This document shows positions 47,658 to 58,800 of a stretch of DNA of 64,000 nt, in pieces. Each line of letters opens with the position of its first letter. Within the stretch, counting starts at the first letter, position 1. This stretch comes from Komagataella phaffii GS115. Taxonomy: Eukaryota; Ascomycota; Pichiomycetes; Pichiales; Pichiaceae. The translations under genes and the position numbers were made by a program. Where the stretch lies: contig NC_012965.1 in the NCBI RefSeq assembly GCF_000027005.1, forward strand, positions 235,001-299,000. The letters are read 5' to 3'. The notes beneath the pieces are model-generated. The model ran no database searches. It was not told the DNA's origin and saw nothing but the letters and a program-made list of their open reading frames with translations.

Positions 47658-49424
47658 CTAGACGTGTTTTTGTTCCTGGTAGTTAACCAATTCTTGATCC
47701 ACTCCAGTGCTGGAGCTGAGGTCCTCCTCGTCGGCAGCAAAAGCGTCTGGGTTGAGCTCGCCGTGATAAATCTCCCCAATGGCCTCTAATGACTTTTTCT
47801 TCGTCTCTGGTAACAACAGTGTCGTTCCAACGCCTAACAACATAAACAGAGCAAATATCTCCATTACGTGTGGAAGAAAACAATTTGGCTTGTCTGCGGA
47901 ACATCCATGGTTGATTAGAGTACCCAGTACTGTTTGGGCAATGATGGCTCCAATCTTTCCGGATGCAGATGAAATTCCATGGGCAGTGGAACGGAAACGA
48001 GTTGGGTGAATTTCCACTGGGTAAATATATGTGGTACAGTTTGGACCAAAGTTGATAAAAAATTGAACAATGATATAAAGACCCAAAAGCCCCTTGTCAG
48101 ATAATTTATCGTATGCAAATCCGATGGCACAGAAAAGAGCGGTAACAACAATGAATCCCATCAGCTGGATGAACTTTCTACCCAAGGTATCAATTGTAGC
48201 AACTGATACCCAATAGCCAGGTAGAGCACCTGCACAAATCAAAATAAGGTTACCAGCACAGACATTGTACAGTTTTTCATAAACATTTTCATCGGAGGCA
48301 AAGCCAATTGCCTGGAGAATGACAGCAGAGTTCAAATTCAAACCGTAAAAGGCAACATCCAACAAGAACCAAGAACCTGCAGTACCAATCAAAAACTTTC
48401 CGTACTTCCATTGACGGTAGTGATTCCAAAAATCAGCCCAGGTAGCAGGTTGGACTTTATGTTCTTCTTCTTCCTCTTCAAGAACAGCACGGTCAGCAAA
48501 AGTAAGGGGAGCTGCAGCAGTTTCATTGTTAGCGTTCTCAGCAGCAATTAGCTGCATCTTATCGTTTTGACGGGCCATTTGTTGCTCATAAGCCTGTAAC
48601 TCCTTGTGAAGTTTATATCTTGGGGATTCTGGAGTGGTCAATCTGAAGTACAAAGCAATACATCCTGGAACGGCACCGAATCCAACTAAAACTCTCCACA
48701 TCTTATCCAATGCTAGTACACAAGGACCAACACATTCTGAGGCATTGGTTGCATCGATCAAATCCGATTTCCAACCAACCACGCAGATCAAAGCAACGAT
48801 ACCGGCAAGTAATTGACCCCAACCTTGATTGGCAAAAACAGCAGCCATTATCATACCTCTAGTATTTTTTGTAGAATATTCAGAAGTAATAGTAGATGAC
48901 AAAGAGTAATCTGCTCCAATACCAATACCCATAACAATACGGTAAAAAGTCAGTAGAGCAACAAAGTTGACAGCGGGGGATTCACCAGCACAGACCTGAA
49001 GAATAGTAGCTGTAATCATAATGATTAATTCAATACCCCAAATTTTTCGTCCGACATAATCACACAGCTTACCAAAGACCACCTGACCCAATACTGTACC
49101 CACGGATGTAGACACTTTCATCAGGGACTCTGTGGACGAGGGGATCCGACCGGTACCTCCATGGGCACCTCCCCAGTAAACGTAGCCCAGCATGCTGGTC
49201 GCTAAATTAATGGCAAAGATATCGTAAGAATCGGTCAGAAAACCAATACCACCAACCATAATGGCTCTAACATGGTACAAAGAGAACTTGGCATTGTCAA
49301 TTTTTTCCAAAGCTAATCTTCTTCTTTCAAAAGGATCTTCTATGTGGTCGAACTCATCTAACAGGTTGTGAACGTTTAACCTTTTAGACTTTGTCTTGGC
49401 TTGCATGACTGGTTCAGATGACAT
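47658..49424 (-). CDS. PHO84: High-affinity inorganic phosphate:H+ symporter Pho84
   Basis: 588 residues from the ATG at 49424 (MSSEPVMQAK); S. cerevisiae Pho84 has 587. There are twelve membrane segments with a long central loop. Pho84-specific stretches include VGGIGFLTDSYDIFAINL in TM1 and GIGADYSLSSTITSEYS in TM4. The GKLCDYVGRKIWG loop, WRVLVGFGAVPG and the late EIHPTRFRSTAHGISSASGKIGAI are also present. It imports phosphate at the plasma membrane with protons and acts as a nutrient sensor. A Pho4-type E-box 142 bp upstream fits induction by phosphate starvation. The open frame continues past 49424 but without an ATG. Confidence 0.95.
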   Translation of the reverse strand: MSSEPVMQAKTKSKRLNVHNLLDEFDHIEDPFERRRLALEKIDNAKFSLYHVRAIMVGGIGFLTDSYDIFAINLATSMLGYVYWGGAHGGTGRIPSSTESLMKVSTSVGTVLGQVVFGKLCDYVGRKIWGIELIIMITATILQVCAGESPAVNFVALLTFYRIVMGIGIGADYSLSSTITSEYSTKNTRGMIMAAVFANQGWGQLLAGIVALICVVGWKSDLIDATNASECVGPCVLALDKMWRVLVGFGAVPGCIALYFRLTTPESPRYKLHKELQAYEQQMARQNDKMQLIAAENANNETAAAPLTFADRAVLEEEEEEHKVQPATWADFWNHYRQWKYGKFLIGTAGSWFLLDVAFYGLNLNSAVILQAIGFASDENVYEKLYNVCAGNLILICAGALPGYWVSVATIDTLGRKFIQLMGFIVVTALFCAIGFAYDKLSDKGLLGLYIIVQFFINFGPNCTTYIYPVEIHPTRFRSTAHGISSASGKIGAIIAQTVLGTLINHGCSADKPNCFLPHVMEIFALFMLLGVGTTLLLPETKKKSLEAIGEIYHGELNPDAFAADEEDLSSSTGVDQELVNYQEQKHV

Positions 49425-51222
49425 TATTCTTGGTATTCTTGGCCAAGACAACCACTAATGCGGGCCTCAAGGACTTTATACTTTTGGTCAGACGACAAAT
49501 TTCCTAATTCTGCAATGCCTCGTGTGCCTTCTCGGAAAAATAAAAAGAACAAATAGTAATTAGTAGCACGTGGGGGTAAGAACCCCTTAACGGTTCACAA
49601 AAAAAGAAATTTTAAGATGTGCGCGACTTCTGCAACTCGGTCAGATGCCTACCAGAACAAACCATTCTGCATCTAATATTACATGCATATTCAACTTGGA
49701 CATGACTAAAGATAGAACTGAGTTATTGCTGTTTGACAACATGTCAATACCAAACTAGACGGTGTTTATATTTAGAAGGGAGTTCTCTGGATGAGATTTG
49801 GCTAGGAGCAACTATTTGGTCTGGACGAGTTCTACCGTTCTTGGTCAGCCGAATTGGAAGCAGCTTACAGATCAAGAAGTCGCAAATTGTAGTTATCTGA
49901 CTTTTACTAGCTCAAATATACGTAGGTTTAACACAATTATGTGTCTAGACGGCACTTTCGCGTTAGCATTTTAAATATCCCGTCGTGTGGACAAGTGAGC
50001 CCTTTTCTTTATGCACACCCACCAGCGTGTATTGCGGATCAATAGCTGATAAAGCCACTTCACCAAAGAATTTCCCGATAATAATAAAAACCCCTGAACA
50101 GTGATTGATCATTCAGCATTTACTGGTAGATTGTATTAGCGCTTTATCCAGAATTCAGAACATCTGGTCTTTTCGAAGTGTATGTATTCATGAAGGATCA
50201 ATTGTACTCATCTTCAATCTGCACCATCTGATGATCGTAGTATCGGCAAAATTGATCGTTAATCTGGTTGCATCTGTTATTATCAATTCAGGATGATTCA
50301 ACCAAACAATCTCCAACTACGAAAAAGTTTGTGCAATATGACCCTCATGATTCGAAGAGAGATTAACTGGTTACAACCATTGTCCAGCATCTCTCAATCT
50401 TGAAGATAGTTGAAGAAAAGGCTCTAATAGAAAAGCTGAAACTCAAAAGACGTTATTCTTTTCATGATACACATTTGCGCTTCTGAGAATAAGCTCATTT
50501 ACTGACAAATTTCCACCCTAAAAGTAACGAGAAACTTTCTATCAAGATGGCAATACAAGGAACTAGGCAGACAATTCCAGCCAAACAAAGAAGGAGGTGA
50601 AACAATGGTAGGAAGCACTCTAAAGAATACACCATCCCCACAAGATCCAAGAATGGAAGCTTAAACTATACCTCCCGTCATTGTCACAACAAGAATACTA
50701 CCGTGAGAGAATTACTAACCAAAATAATAGAGGTCATTTCTTAGAAATTATGTTTTCTCATATGATCAGGCAATACTTATATAACTGTGATGGTGAACCG
50801 CTATTAATACTTGCGGGATATGCCGAAAAATGGCAATAATCATTTCAAAAGATGCAGTTCAACAACCTGCCATTGACATAAATTCTCGATGCTCTTAATC
50901 TGATGACATGGATCCATAGCTTTACCTAGTAATTTTCCAGTCTCAAAGTCCCTAAACTGACTTGAATTATGTTGAGATTGACAACTTTCTACCATGTATT
51001 CAGTTTAACACTACCAAACAGCATTGGAAAAGGAACAGAGGATAGATGAAGTGACAATGAGGTCCCAGATACAACTAATACACCGGAACCACCAGCATTG
51101 CGTTCAAAGCTCACTCGAGACACTTTACAAAAATGTTGTCAAATGCTATGAAACATTTTGCCTGACTGATGGGTTAACTCAACGCTCACTTCTATTCCAG
51201 TTCAAATCTCAAGAAATGAATT
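49425..51222. other. 1.8-kb region without a supported gene (PHO84 promoter at left end)
   Basis: Only short reading frames, none protein-like. The left end holds the PHO84 promoter with a Pho4 site. One TACTAAC followed by AG occurs near 50714-50732, but no coding exon could be built around it. A decayed gene or a non-coding RNA is possible; nothing is recognisable. Confidence 0.5.
49566..49574. promoter_or_regulatory. Pho4-type site GCACGTGGG before PHO84
   Basis: The E-box CACGTG flanked by GG is the high-affinity Pho4 form (as in UASp2 of S. cerevisiae PHO5). It is 142 bp upstream of the PHO84 ATG at 49424. Confidence 0.65.
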
Positions 51223-52224
51223 TTACCTCTTGCGATATAATCTGTAGAAAAATCGCATATTTTCAAGCTTCAAATCGTACTGTACCTTGGGAGTTCTGTA
51301 CCAGACACTATCATTTCCATCAATAATGGTCCAAGCACCATTATCAGATCCAGGCCTACCACACAATATGGTGTCTATCAAGAAAGTGAGTGGAAATTTT
51401 TTCTTGCCGACTTGAATATGGCTGAAGGATCCAGCACTCTCAGCAATCAACAGCAGTGCTCCACTTTTACATTCAGAGCTGAGCCTCTGGAGAAACTTTG
51501 TGGCCTCTGTCCTGTCCTCCGCAAAAAGCTCATTGGTGGTGAACAACAGAGTTATCAAGTCTCTGTTGACAAAGGAAACTCCCGGTTTCAAGATATCATG
51601 ATTGACAAACTCTGGTTTATAAGTAGCTGTTTTGTACAACCAGTATTTTTTTGTAAAGTCCGTAATTTTATCGACGACTAATGACCAGTCTGCAATATCA
51701 ACCAATGTGACAGTAATCTTCTTCTCTGTGTTTGGGTAAGCCTCCTTTGCAAAACAATAGATCGAGTTCAACGCAACAAGCTCACTCCCAGCGCCACCCC
51801 CGACAGCAAGCACGTCTAGGTCCTTTTTTTCATCTGAAAAATCATAGATCAGTTCCCTCACTTCCTTCAATTGGGAGAAGAGGGAAGAATAGGCCAAAGC
51901 TCTGGCTGGAGACCACCTAATAACATAAGCATCTCGCTTTCTTTCTTCCCCAAAGGCGGCAGCATAATCACGATTATATAGATCTCCCTTAACTGATTGA
52001 ACAAGCTGATTTAGTTCAGTTTGGTCTTCAAACATGTCCTGAAAGCAAGTTTGGAAAACTTTTATTATCCTCTCAGGTTCGTATTGATATTCACTTGTGC
52101 ATGGGATACACTTTGACTCCACAATCTCATTATCATCAATATTCTCCTCTTCTTCAAAATGGACAGCGGCAGCTGCTCTCTCTTCCTCTCTCTTCGCCTT
52201 GTATCTGGCTACTCTGTCGCTCAT
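51223..52224 (-). CDS. BMT6: 25S rRNA (uridine-N3) methyltransferase, Bmt6-like
   Basis: 333 residues from the ATG at 52224 (MSDRVARYKAKREEE). Family marks are RWSPARALAYSSLFSQL, the AdoMet-binding LDVLAVGGGAGSELVALNSI, VTLVDIADWSLVVDKI, and ITLLFTTNELFAEDRTEATKFLQRL. A C-terminal GAWTIIDGNDSVWYR strand follows. In S. cerevisiae Bmt6 makes m3U2843 in 25S rRNA. The open frame extends to an ATG at 52698 (491 residues). The extra 158 residues do not look like this family, and a PAC-like ribosome-biogenesis promoter element sits inside them, so I prefer the later start. The Bmt6/Bmt5 distinction is from memory of the RWSPARAL motif. Confidence 0.75.
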   Translation of the reverse strand: MSDRVARYKAKREEERAAAAVHFEEEENIDDNEIVESKCIPCTSEYQYEPERIIKVFQTCFQDMFEDQTELNQLVQSVKGDLYNRDYAAAFGEERKRDAYVIRWSPARALAYSSLFSQLKEVRELIYDFSDEKKDLDVLAVGGGAGSELVALNSIYCFAKEAYPNTEKKITVTLVDIADWSLVVDKITDFTKKYWLYKTATYKPEFVNHDILKPGVSFVNRDLITLLFTTNELFAEDRTEATKFLQRLSSECKSGALLLIAESAGSFSHIQVGKKKFPLTFLIDTILCGRPGSDNGAWTIIDGNDSVWYRTPKVQYDLKLENMRFFYRLYRKR

Positions 52225-52292
52225 TGGGTTAAAGATGAGCTTACGATATGCCAACCCTACAGAGAATCGATAGATAGAAAAAGCGCGAAAAT

Positions 52293-52299
52293 TCATCGC
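52293..52299 (-). promoter_or_regulatory. PAC-like element (GCGATGA) before BMT6
   Basis: On the minus strand GCGATGAATTTTC combines the PAC core GCGATGA with an A/T-rich RRPE-like tail, 70 bp upstream of the ATG at 52224. PAC/RRPE pairs mark ribosome-biogenesis genes in budding yeasts. Confidence 0.5.
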
Positions 52300-52970
52300 T
52301 TCCTCATATAAAAGGGAAAGAGATCCTCCAAAAATTTTTTCTTTCATCATCAATCCGTGTTGTGTTATTTTCTTTAAAGTGTTAAGCCGGATCAGATTTT
52401 CGGATTTGGTTTTGGTGTAAAGCAATTTAGAATCGCCTGCACATATTCGATGCTCGTGAAGTAAGTTCAATATGGAATTGTCCACCTCTTTTGGTGTTTG
52501 ATGATTCGTTAGTAGGATATTTATATCCCTATGGAACAGAGTAACTCCATCGACGGATTGTATAACAAAGCAGCACAGACTTTGAATTCTCATTCGCAAG
52601 GGTGATCGAGTTCGGTCAGCGTGTTGCGGCGGTATATTCCTAAACCTTCGAACTGGTCGTTGACCGATGGTCGTTGGGTAAAACCATACTGCAAACATTT
52701 GTAATCAGTCTCTTATTCCGCTCTTGATATACATACACCTTTAGTCAATCACTACGGTTATCGCCAAACGCGGCCGATCTTAACTTACTTCGAATTATAA
52801 CAGCATAATAATGTGTCTTTGCTTAGCTACCTACTTGGAAATGTTCATCGAAAACGTCCAAAGTTCAAAAGCTCCTTCTTGATTCCTTCCGTGACGCAGA
52901 AGCTTTATTAGAGATACTGCTAAGGATAAGTTTACTCTTCTTCTACTTCTACTCCATGTGGTCTCATCGT

Positions 52971-53585
52971 TCAACAACAAGACGATTTGGTGTCGTTGGA
53001 GGAATTTACATCAATACCAGCAGAACCAGGGCCCTGTTGTGTATTTCTCATCTTCTCTTCGAATCGTTTGGCTAGCTCCAAAAAGATTGCGTCCACGTTC
53101 TTGTTACTCTTGGCCGAAGCTTCCAGGAATGGAACACCTAACTCACTAGCCAACTGTTCACCTTGCTCTTTAGTGACCTGTCTGGACTCCTCGTCATCAC
53201 ATTTGTTACCTACCAAAAACAGCTGGGCGTCCTCATTGGCGTGCTGGTTCAATGTCTGGTACCAATTGTGTACACTGTTAAACGACCTCTCGTCAGTAAC
53301 GTCATACACCAAGATGATACCCATGGCCCCTCTGTAGTAGGCAGTAGTAATAGTTCTGAATCTCTCTTGGCCAGCGGTATCCCAAATTTGCAGCTTGACT
53401 TTCTTTCCATTGATCTCCACGGTTCGAATCTTAAAGTCAATACCAATAGTAGTGATGAAGGAAGGGTTGAACGAGTCGTCCACAAATCTCAATAAAAGAC
53501 AGGACTTTCCTACACCAGAGTCTCCTACTAGCAATAGCTTCATAGTGAGGTCATACTGTTGCCTTGATGTGCCTCTTGATGCCAT
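52971..53585 (-). CDS. SEC4: Rab GTPase Sec4
   Basis: 204 residues (S. cerevisiae 215). All Rab motifs are intact: [14 protein letters not shown], effector loop [41 protein letters not shown] and EASAKSN. A disordered tail leads to the double-cysteine CC prenylation site. The [25 protein letters not shown] run is typical of Sec4/Rab8. Sec4 on secretory vesicles binds the exocyst subunit Sec15 and directs polarised exocytosis. A conserved leucine in the [10 protein letters not shown] segment is encoded by CTG, supporting standard CUG decoding. Confidence 0.95.
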   Translation of the reverse strand: MASRGTSRQQYDLTMKLLLVGDSGVGKSCLLLRFVDDSFNPSFITTIGIDFKIRTVEINGKKVKLQIWDTAGQERFRTITTAYYRGAMGIILVYDVTDERSFNSVHNWYQTLNQHANEDAQLFLVGNKCDDEESRQVTKEQGEQLASELGVPFLEASAKSNKNVDAIFLELAKRFEEKMRNTQQGPGSAGIDVNSSNDTKSSCC

Positions 53586-54029
53586 GATTGTTCGTTTGAG
53601 TAGTTTTCTTATCCGTACAACGTGAATGTGTAAGAAGGCTACTTCGATACGTAAGGATTTCGCGTTGCTTCAATCTATTTTCTGGGATTATGTGAGGGAT
53701 ATAATAGCTTATTCCCATGCAAAGAACAGGGCAATAAACAGCCAGCCTTCCAGACAATGAGCCAAAACATCCTACAGTTTAAATGATTTCGTTTTTCGTT
53801 TCAATCTGGTTTCCAGGGCTGCTACATTCTTAACTTGTAGGTTATACCCATTATGCCCGTATCTCTCTAGGCCTGTTGTTACCACTGGCTCTTCATTCTT
53901 CGCGTACATCTCAGAACGCCACCACATCCCCCTCCCAAGATGCAGATTCTGCCTAATGGGTAGCGACAAAAATTACAAAGTTTTAACCAAAGGTTCCCAA
54001 AGTTTCGCCAACTTTACTTCAAACTTGCA
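53586..54029. other. Divergent promoter of SEC4 and FRS1
   Basis: 444 bases. A minus-strand 51-codon frame with ATG (53927-53772, MWWRSEMYAKNEEP...) is the only sizeable open stretch. I do not recognise it and do not call it a gene. No tRNA or repeat is seen. Confidence 0.5.
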
Positions 54030-55799
54030 ATGCCTACCGTAGCTGTCGATAAAGAAGACCTGTACCAGTTGTTGGGAAGGTCATACACCACCGAAGAGTT
54101 TGACGAACTTTGTTTTGAGTTCGGTATTGAGCTGGACGAGGACACCACTAATGATTGTGCCAAGGGAGAAAGACCTCAGTTGAAGATAGAAATACCTGCC
54201 AATCGATACGACATGTTGTGCATTGAAGGTATTGCTCAAGCTCTAAACGAATACTTAGGTCGTTCTAGCGCTCCGGCTTACTCTCTGCAGCCAGCAGTTC
54301 CTCAAGTTACCATGACTATTAAGGAGTCTACTTCCACCATTCGTCCATACGCAGCAGCTGCCATTTTGAGAGGTATCAAGTTTACACAAAGATCTTACGA
54401 TTCTTTCATTGCCCTCCAGGACAAACTGCACACGAACTTGTGCCGAAATAGAACTCTAGTCGCCATGGGTACTCATGATCTGGACACTTTGGAAGGTCCT
54501 TTTACATACGAGGCGCTACCTCCATCTGAGATCACATTTATTCCTTTAAACCAGACTAAAGCTATGGATGGTAACCAATTAATGGAATTTTATGAGAAGG
54601 ACAAAAATCTCGGAAAGTACTTGCACATCATCAAAGATTCTCCCGTTTTCCCAGTCATTCTGGACAAGAACAGAAATGTCGCCAGTATGCCTCCAATTAT
54701 CAACTCTGATCGCTCCAAGATTACCTTGGAAACCACAAACGTCTTCCTAGATATCACAGGTACCGATAAGACTAAAGTCGCCATTGTTGTCAATCAATTA
54801 GTGGCTATGTTCTCTCGCTATTGTTCTACTCCATTCTCCATTGAGCCTGTTAATGTTGTGTCCGAGCACAACAAGGAGACAAGAGTTTTTCCAGATATTA
54901 AACCAAGACTCATGCAGGCTGAAATCTCTTACATCAACTCATGTCTTGGTCTGAATCTGGATGTCGACACTATTATCCAATTACTAAAGAAAATGGGTTT
55001 ACAGCCTAAGCAAAATGAGTCGAAAAACGACTTGTTAGATGTTTACATTCCCATAACTAGACCTGATGTCCTACATCAATGTGATATTATGGAGGATGCT
55101 TCCATTGCCTACGGTTATAATAATTTAGTAAAAACTCAAGCCCAGTCCCAAGCTTTAGTTGCCCAACCTCTACCAATCAACAAAATCGCCGATATTGTCA
55201 GACTGGCCACCTCTCAAAATGGATGGAGTGAGACATTGCCCTTGACCCTGTGCTCACATGATGAAAATTTCAAATTCCTTAGACAAAATGACGATTCAAA
55301 GGCTGTGAAGTTGGCCAATCCAAAGACCATTGAATACCAAGTTGTCAGAACAACTTTACTACCTGGTCTGTTGAAGACTGTCAAAGAAAATAGAAAACAC
55401 TCTCTCCCTATTAAAGTCTTTGAATGTGGCGACATCGTGTTAAAAGATGAGACTTTGGAGAGGCGTGCTAAGAACCAGAGAAATTGGGCTGCTGTTTTTG
55501 TTGGCAAAACCGCCGGATTCGAGTTTGTTCAAGGTCTTTTAGGTAAGATCATGCAGACATTAAGAACTGATTGGCTGGAGAAACCATCTGCAGGCAAGAG
55601 AGGTTACTGGATCGAACAAGATGATGCTAATGCCACCTTCTTCCCTGGCAGAGGTGCCAAAATTTTCTTTAGAGCGGCTGACGGAGCTGAGGCTAACGAG
55701 ATCGGTTCTATTGGTGTTCTTCACCCCGAAGTGCTAGGATTTTTTGAAATTCCTTTTGCTGCTTCTTCTGTAGAGATTAACACTGAAAAATTCTTGTAG
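54030..55799 (+). CDS. FRS1: Cytosolic phenylalanyl-tRNA synthetase beta subunit
   Basis: 589 residues (S. cerevisiae Frs1 595). The start [38 protein letters not shown] is the eukaryotic beta-subunit N-terminus. The B3/4 editing domain ([43 protein letters not shown]) follows. The B5 DNA-binding-like domain ([27 protein letters not shown]) comes next, and the C-terminal pseudo-catalytic domain has [24 protein letters not shown] and [10 protein letters not shown]. With the alpha subunit Frs2 it forms the heterotetramer that charges tRNA-Phe and removes misactivated tyrosine. Confidence 0.97.
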   Translation: MPTVAVDKEDLYQLLGRSYTTEEFDELCFEFGIELDEDTTNDCAKGERPQLKIEIPANRYDMLCIEGIAQALNEYLGRSSAPAYSLQPAVPQVTMTIKESTSTIRPYAAAAILRGIKFTQRSYDSFIALQDKLHTNLCRNRTLVAMGTHDLDTLEGPFTYEALPPSEITFIPLNQTKAMDGNQLMEFYEKDKNLGKYLHIIKDSPVFPVILDKNRNVASMPPIINSDRSKITLETTNVFLDITGTDKTKVAIVVNQLVAMFSRYCSTPFSIEPVNVVSEHNKETRVFPDIKPRLMQAEISYINSCLGLNLDVDTIIQLLKKMGLQPKQNESKNDLLDVYIPITRPDVLHQCDIMEDASIAYGYNNLVKTQAQSQALVAQPLPINKIADIVRLATSQNGWSETLPLTLCSHDENFKFLRQNDDSKAVKLANPKTIEYQVVRTTLLPGLLKTVKENRKHSLPIKVFECGDIVLKDETLERRAKNQRNWAAVFVGKTAGFEFVQGLLGKIMQTLRTDWLEKPSAGKRGYWIEQDDANATFFPGRGAKIFFRAADGAEANEIGSIGVLHPEVLGFFEIPFAASSVEINTEKFL

Positions 55800-55832
55800 A
55801 CTTTATATTTTATCATTGATAACATATATTAA

Positions 55833-58800
55833 TCATGGACCAAAACTCATGGTAATGTTCTCTGTCGTACTAAACTCCAATTCATCATCATCCGCAATGT
55901 GAGCTGACATTGTTGGTGTTTTTGGAGACTCTAAATTAACGTCTAATCGTTCAGACTCTTTTAGCTGTGATTTCTCAGGAATATACTTGTTGATATTGAA
56001 CCCCATTGTAGGACGAATGTGATCTATTTCGATAGGTGGCAATGCCTCTACTTTTGAAATCGGAGACTCCAAAATGTTAAGATTTATGGACGTGGTTCGT
56101 CTTCCTTCTGGAGAAGAGTTGACGGATTTTCTCTTGGGTAATTTAAGATCTTTCAATTTGTTAGATTCTGGAGACGTTTGTGTCATATGAGGCTCCTCTT
56201 TACTCAAATTGGTAGTCTGAGATTTATTCTGCATTCGTTCAATTTCAGTTTGTTCGATTGTTTCTATCTCCTTATTGAGAGCATCGACGTCAAATAATAC
56301 TGCCTCCTCGTTTGAGGCTTCTTCTCCGCTTTCCTTCAACTCTTCGGGCAAAGTCTCTCCGTTAACATCGGAACCATCATCATCTTTGTTGACTTCCTGC
56401 TTCTTTTTCTTCTCCACTTCTTTCCTTCCTTCGTCGTAAACATCCCACCATTCCTTTTTTTTAGGTCGCAGCCAGGACCACCCTTTCTTTTTCTTGGTCT
56501 TATCCTCTTCTAGCATTTTCTTTCTTGCCTCTTCAAAATCAATAATCAATTTGCGCTGTCGTTCTGTTTGTTTTAGGTCAGGTTCATCGATATCGACAAA
56601 CTCTTCAGAAATAACTTGCCAACCAAGAGTTGCCATAATCTTCGGAATGGCCTTTCTATAAGCCATATGTCCCTCAACCCACTCAGTGCAGTCCAAATTT
56701 TCAATTCCTGGAATAAGTTCTACAGCGGATAAACCAGCAACTGAACGAATCCCACTGCTCGTCAATCGAAACAGATAACCAAGAATCCAATCTGTTTTAG
56801 AATAGCAGTTAACAAACCTACCACTAACAGTCGCCCGTGCTAACGCTAATTCGTCCACTCTGGAAACAATAGGAGTTCCCATCAAAATAACATCTTCCAC
56901 AAGTCCGTAAGCGTTGTTCTTGGAAAGATGTAATAAACATGAATAAATAACTCTAGCCCCCAAAGAAAACCCTACAAGAGTTACGGGCCTTACACCCAAG
57001 TTTCTGTTCATAAGATTGTCAGCTAAAACCAGACCTGCTTTCCAAGCACGGTCTAAAGAAACATTCCAAGGATTATCTAGCAGATACCCAAGCTTCGATA
57101 AGGCCATTGGTAATTGAATTGAAGACATTAAAGCGACCAAAATCGTATTTCCTAATATTTGTTGAATTGACTGAGTCAACGCTTCGGTTGCTAAAATGCT
57201 GATAGTTTGGCCCATGGACTGCAATAGCTCTGGTTCCCAAAAGACAGAGTACAAATCTCCCATAACAGGATCTACAGTGGAAAATGGAAGTCTCACATCA
57301 TCACCTTTACTGTTCATCCATCCACTTACGGTTATTATCAGATTAACTCTCCCATTGTTGTGCAAAGGACGGAATTGAAACGTCTTTACATCCCCTACTC
57401 GTTTCAGCATTCCCTTTGATCCAATCCTTGCTCCTGTGACTACGCCTGTCGTGGTTACTAGAGCTGTTCCGCCCACGCCAGCCAGGAATCCGGAGGCACC
57501 AGTAATACCGACAGTTGACAAACCGGCTGCTATACCCGCACCAATCACTGGAGCAAATAAACCGGCAGAGAGACCTATTACAAGACCTCCGCCAATAGTA
57601 GCTATACCCACATACATGTATTTTCTCTTTTTTGCTATTCTTTTTCTTGTAGTCAATATTTCCTCCTCATTCCAGTCTTCGGGATTATTCTCGTTCATTT
57701 CTAAAGAATCTGTGATTCGTCGTTCAAATTGGCATATCTCCACAGTAGTTAAATTAAGATGTCTAGAAAATAGAAGAAGTAGTGTTCTGGATCTTGAGTC
57801 ATATATAGAACCTGATAAAAGAATGAGAAACAGGTCACAGATGACAGTCCACCTAACATCTATGTCGATCATTTTCTTGTCGGCAATATCTTCTGGTGAT
57901 AAAACGTCTTTTGCTGAAGATTCAGTATTTTTGTGTTGATGAGATTGGAGTTTTCCATCTATATCATTCTGATGCAAAGGATTTTCAATCTTTCTACTTT
58001 CCAATAGACTTGGTGTCATGTCTTCAGGTCTGACGCCGTGCGTCGACAACTTTTCAATCATTAATTGCTCTTCCTCAGAAAGACCAATGTGTTTATGCAA
58101 CTTGGTCATTAAACTTGAAGCCCACGAGCTAAAAGTTGCGTGCGCCTTGCTCAGTTTTTTCCCCATCGTTCTAGTTTGAGTACCATGAACTTCAGCCAAA
58201 GCTATACCCATTTCAACAATGCAAAGTTGAACTAATCCAACGTAGGCAACTTTTTGGCTTTCCTTTAACATTTTCTTTGTTGTGTCCAACTGTGACAAAG
58301 GAGTGTAATCATCATCATCAGAATAAACGTCCTCTTCCTCGTAATGCTCTACATCATGCGAGCCGTTCAAAAGTCTGTTCAGATTGGAGTTCTCTTTTTC
58401 AAATAAAAAGTCCATCTTCTTGTCAATCTCTTCATATTTTTGCGCTTGTTCTTCGGCGTTGATCCTAGTATATCCATCTGGAGCGTCGTCCTTTTTTTGT
58501 GAGATGATTTGTTGTTTAATGCTAGCATCAATCTTTTCCCCTTTATTATCATAAATTGTGTAGCTTATTTCTGTATCCATCTCCTTCCAGCCAGCATCAT
58601 CTGAAGAATTATCATCGCTACCATCTTTAACTTCTTCCTCAACTATTGCTTCTTTGGCCGAGGCCGTGGCGGATGCAGTGGGAGATGCGGTGTGAGCTAG
58701 GTGGTCTGTGGAAGGATTTATATCTTCTGCCATCAATTTGAAAGAACTGTACACGTTTAGTTTTGGTACTGAAGCTGTTTCTTTAGTGCTGTAGATGGAA

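Noticed and set aside
50180..50733. GTATGT donor and TACTAAC/AG acceptor in the gene desert
   Set aside because: No ATG-containing exon before the donor and no conserved reading frame after the acceptor.
51024..51326. 100-codon frame overlapping the BMT6 3' end
   Set aside because: It begins without an ATG and a third of it is antisense to the conserved BMT6 C-terminus.
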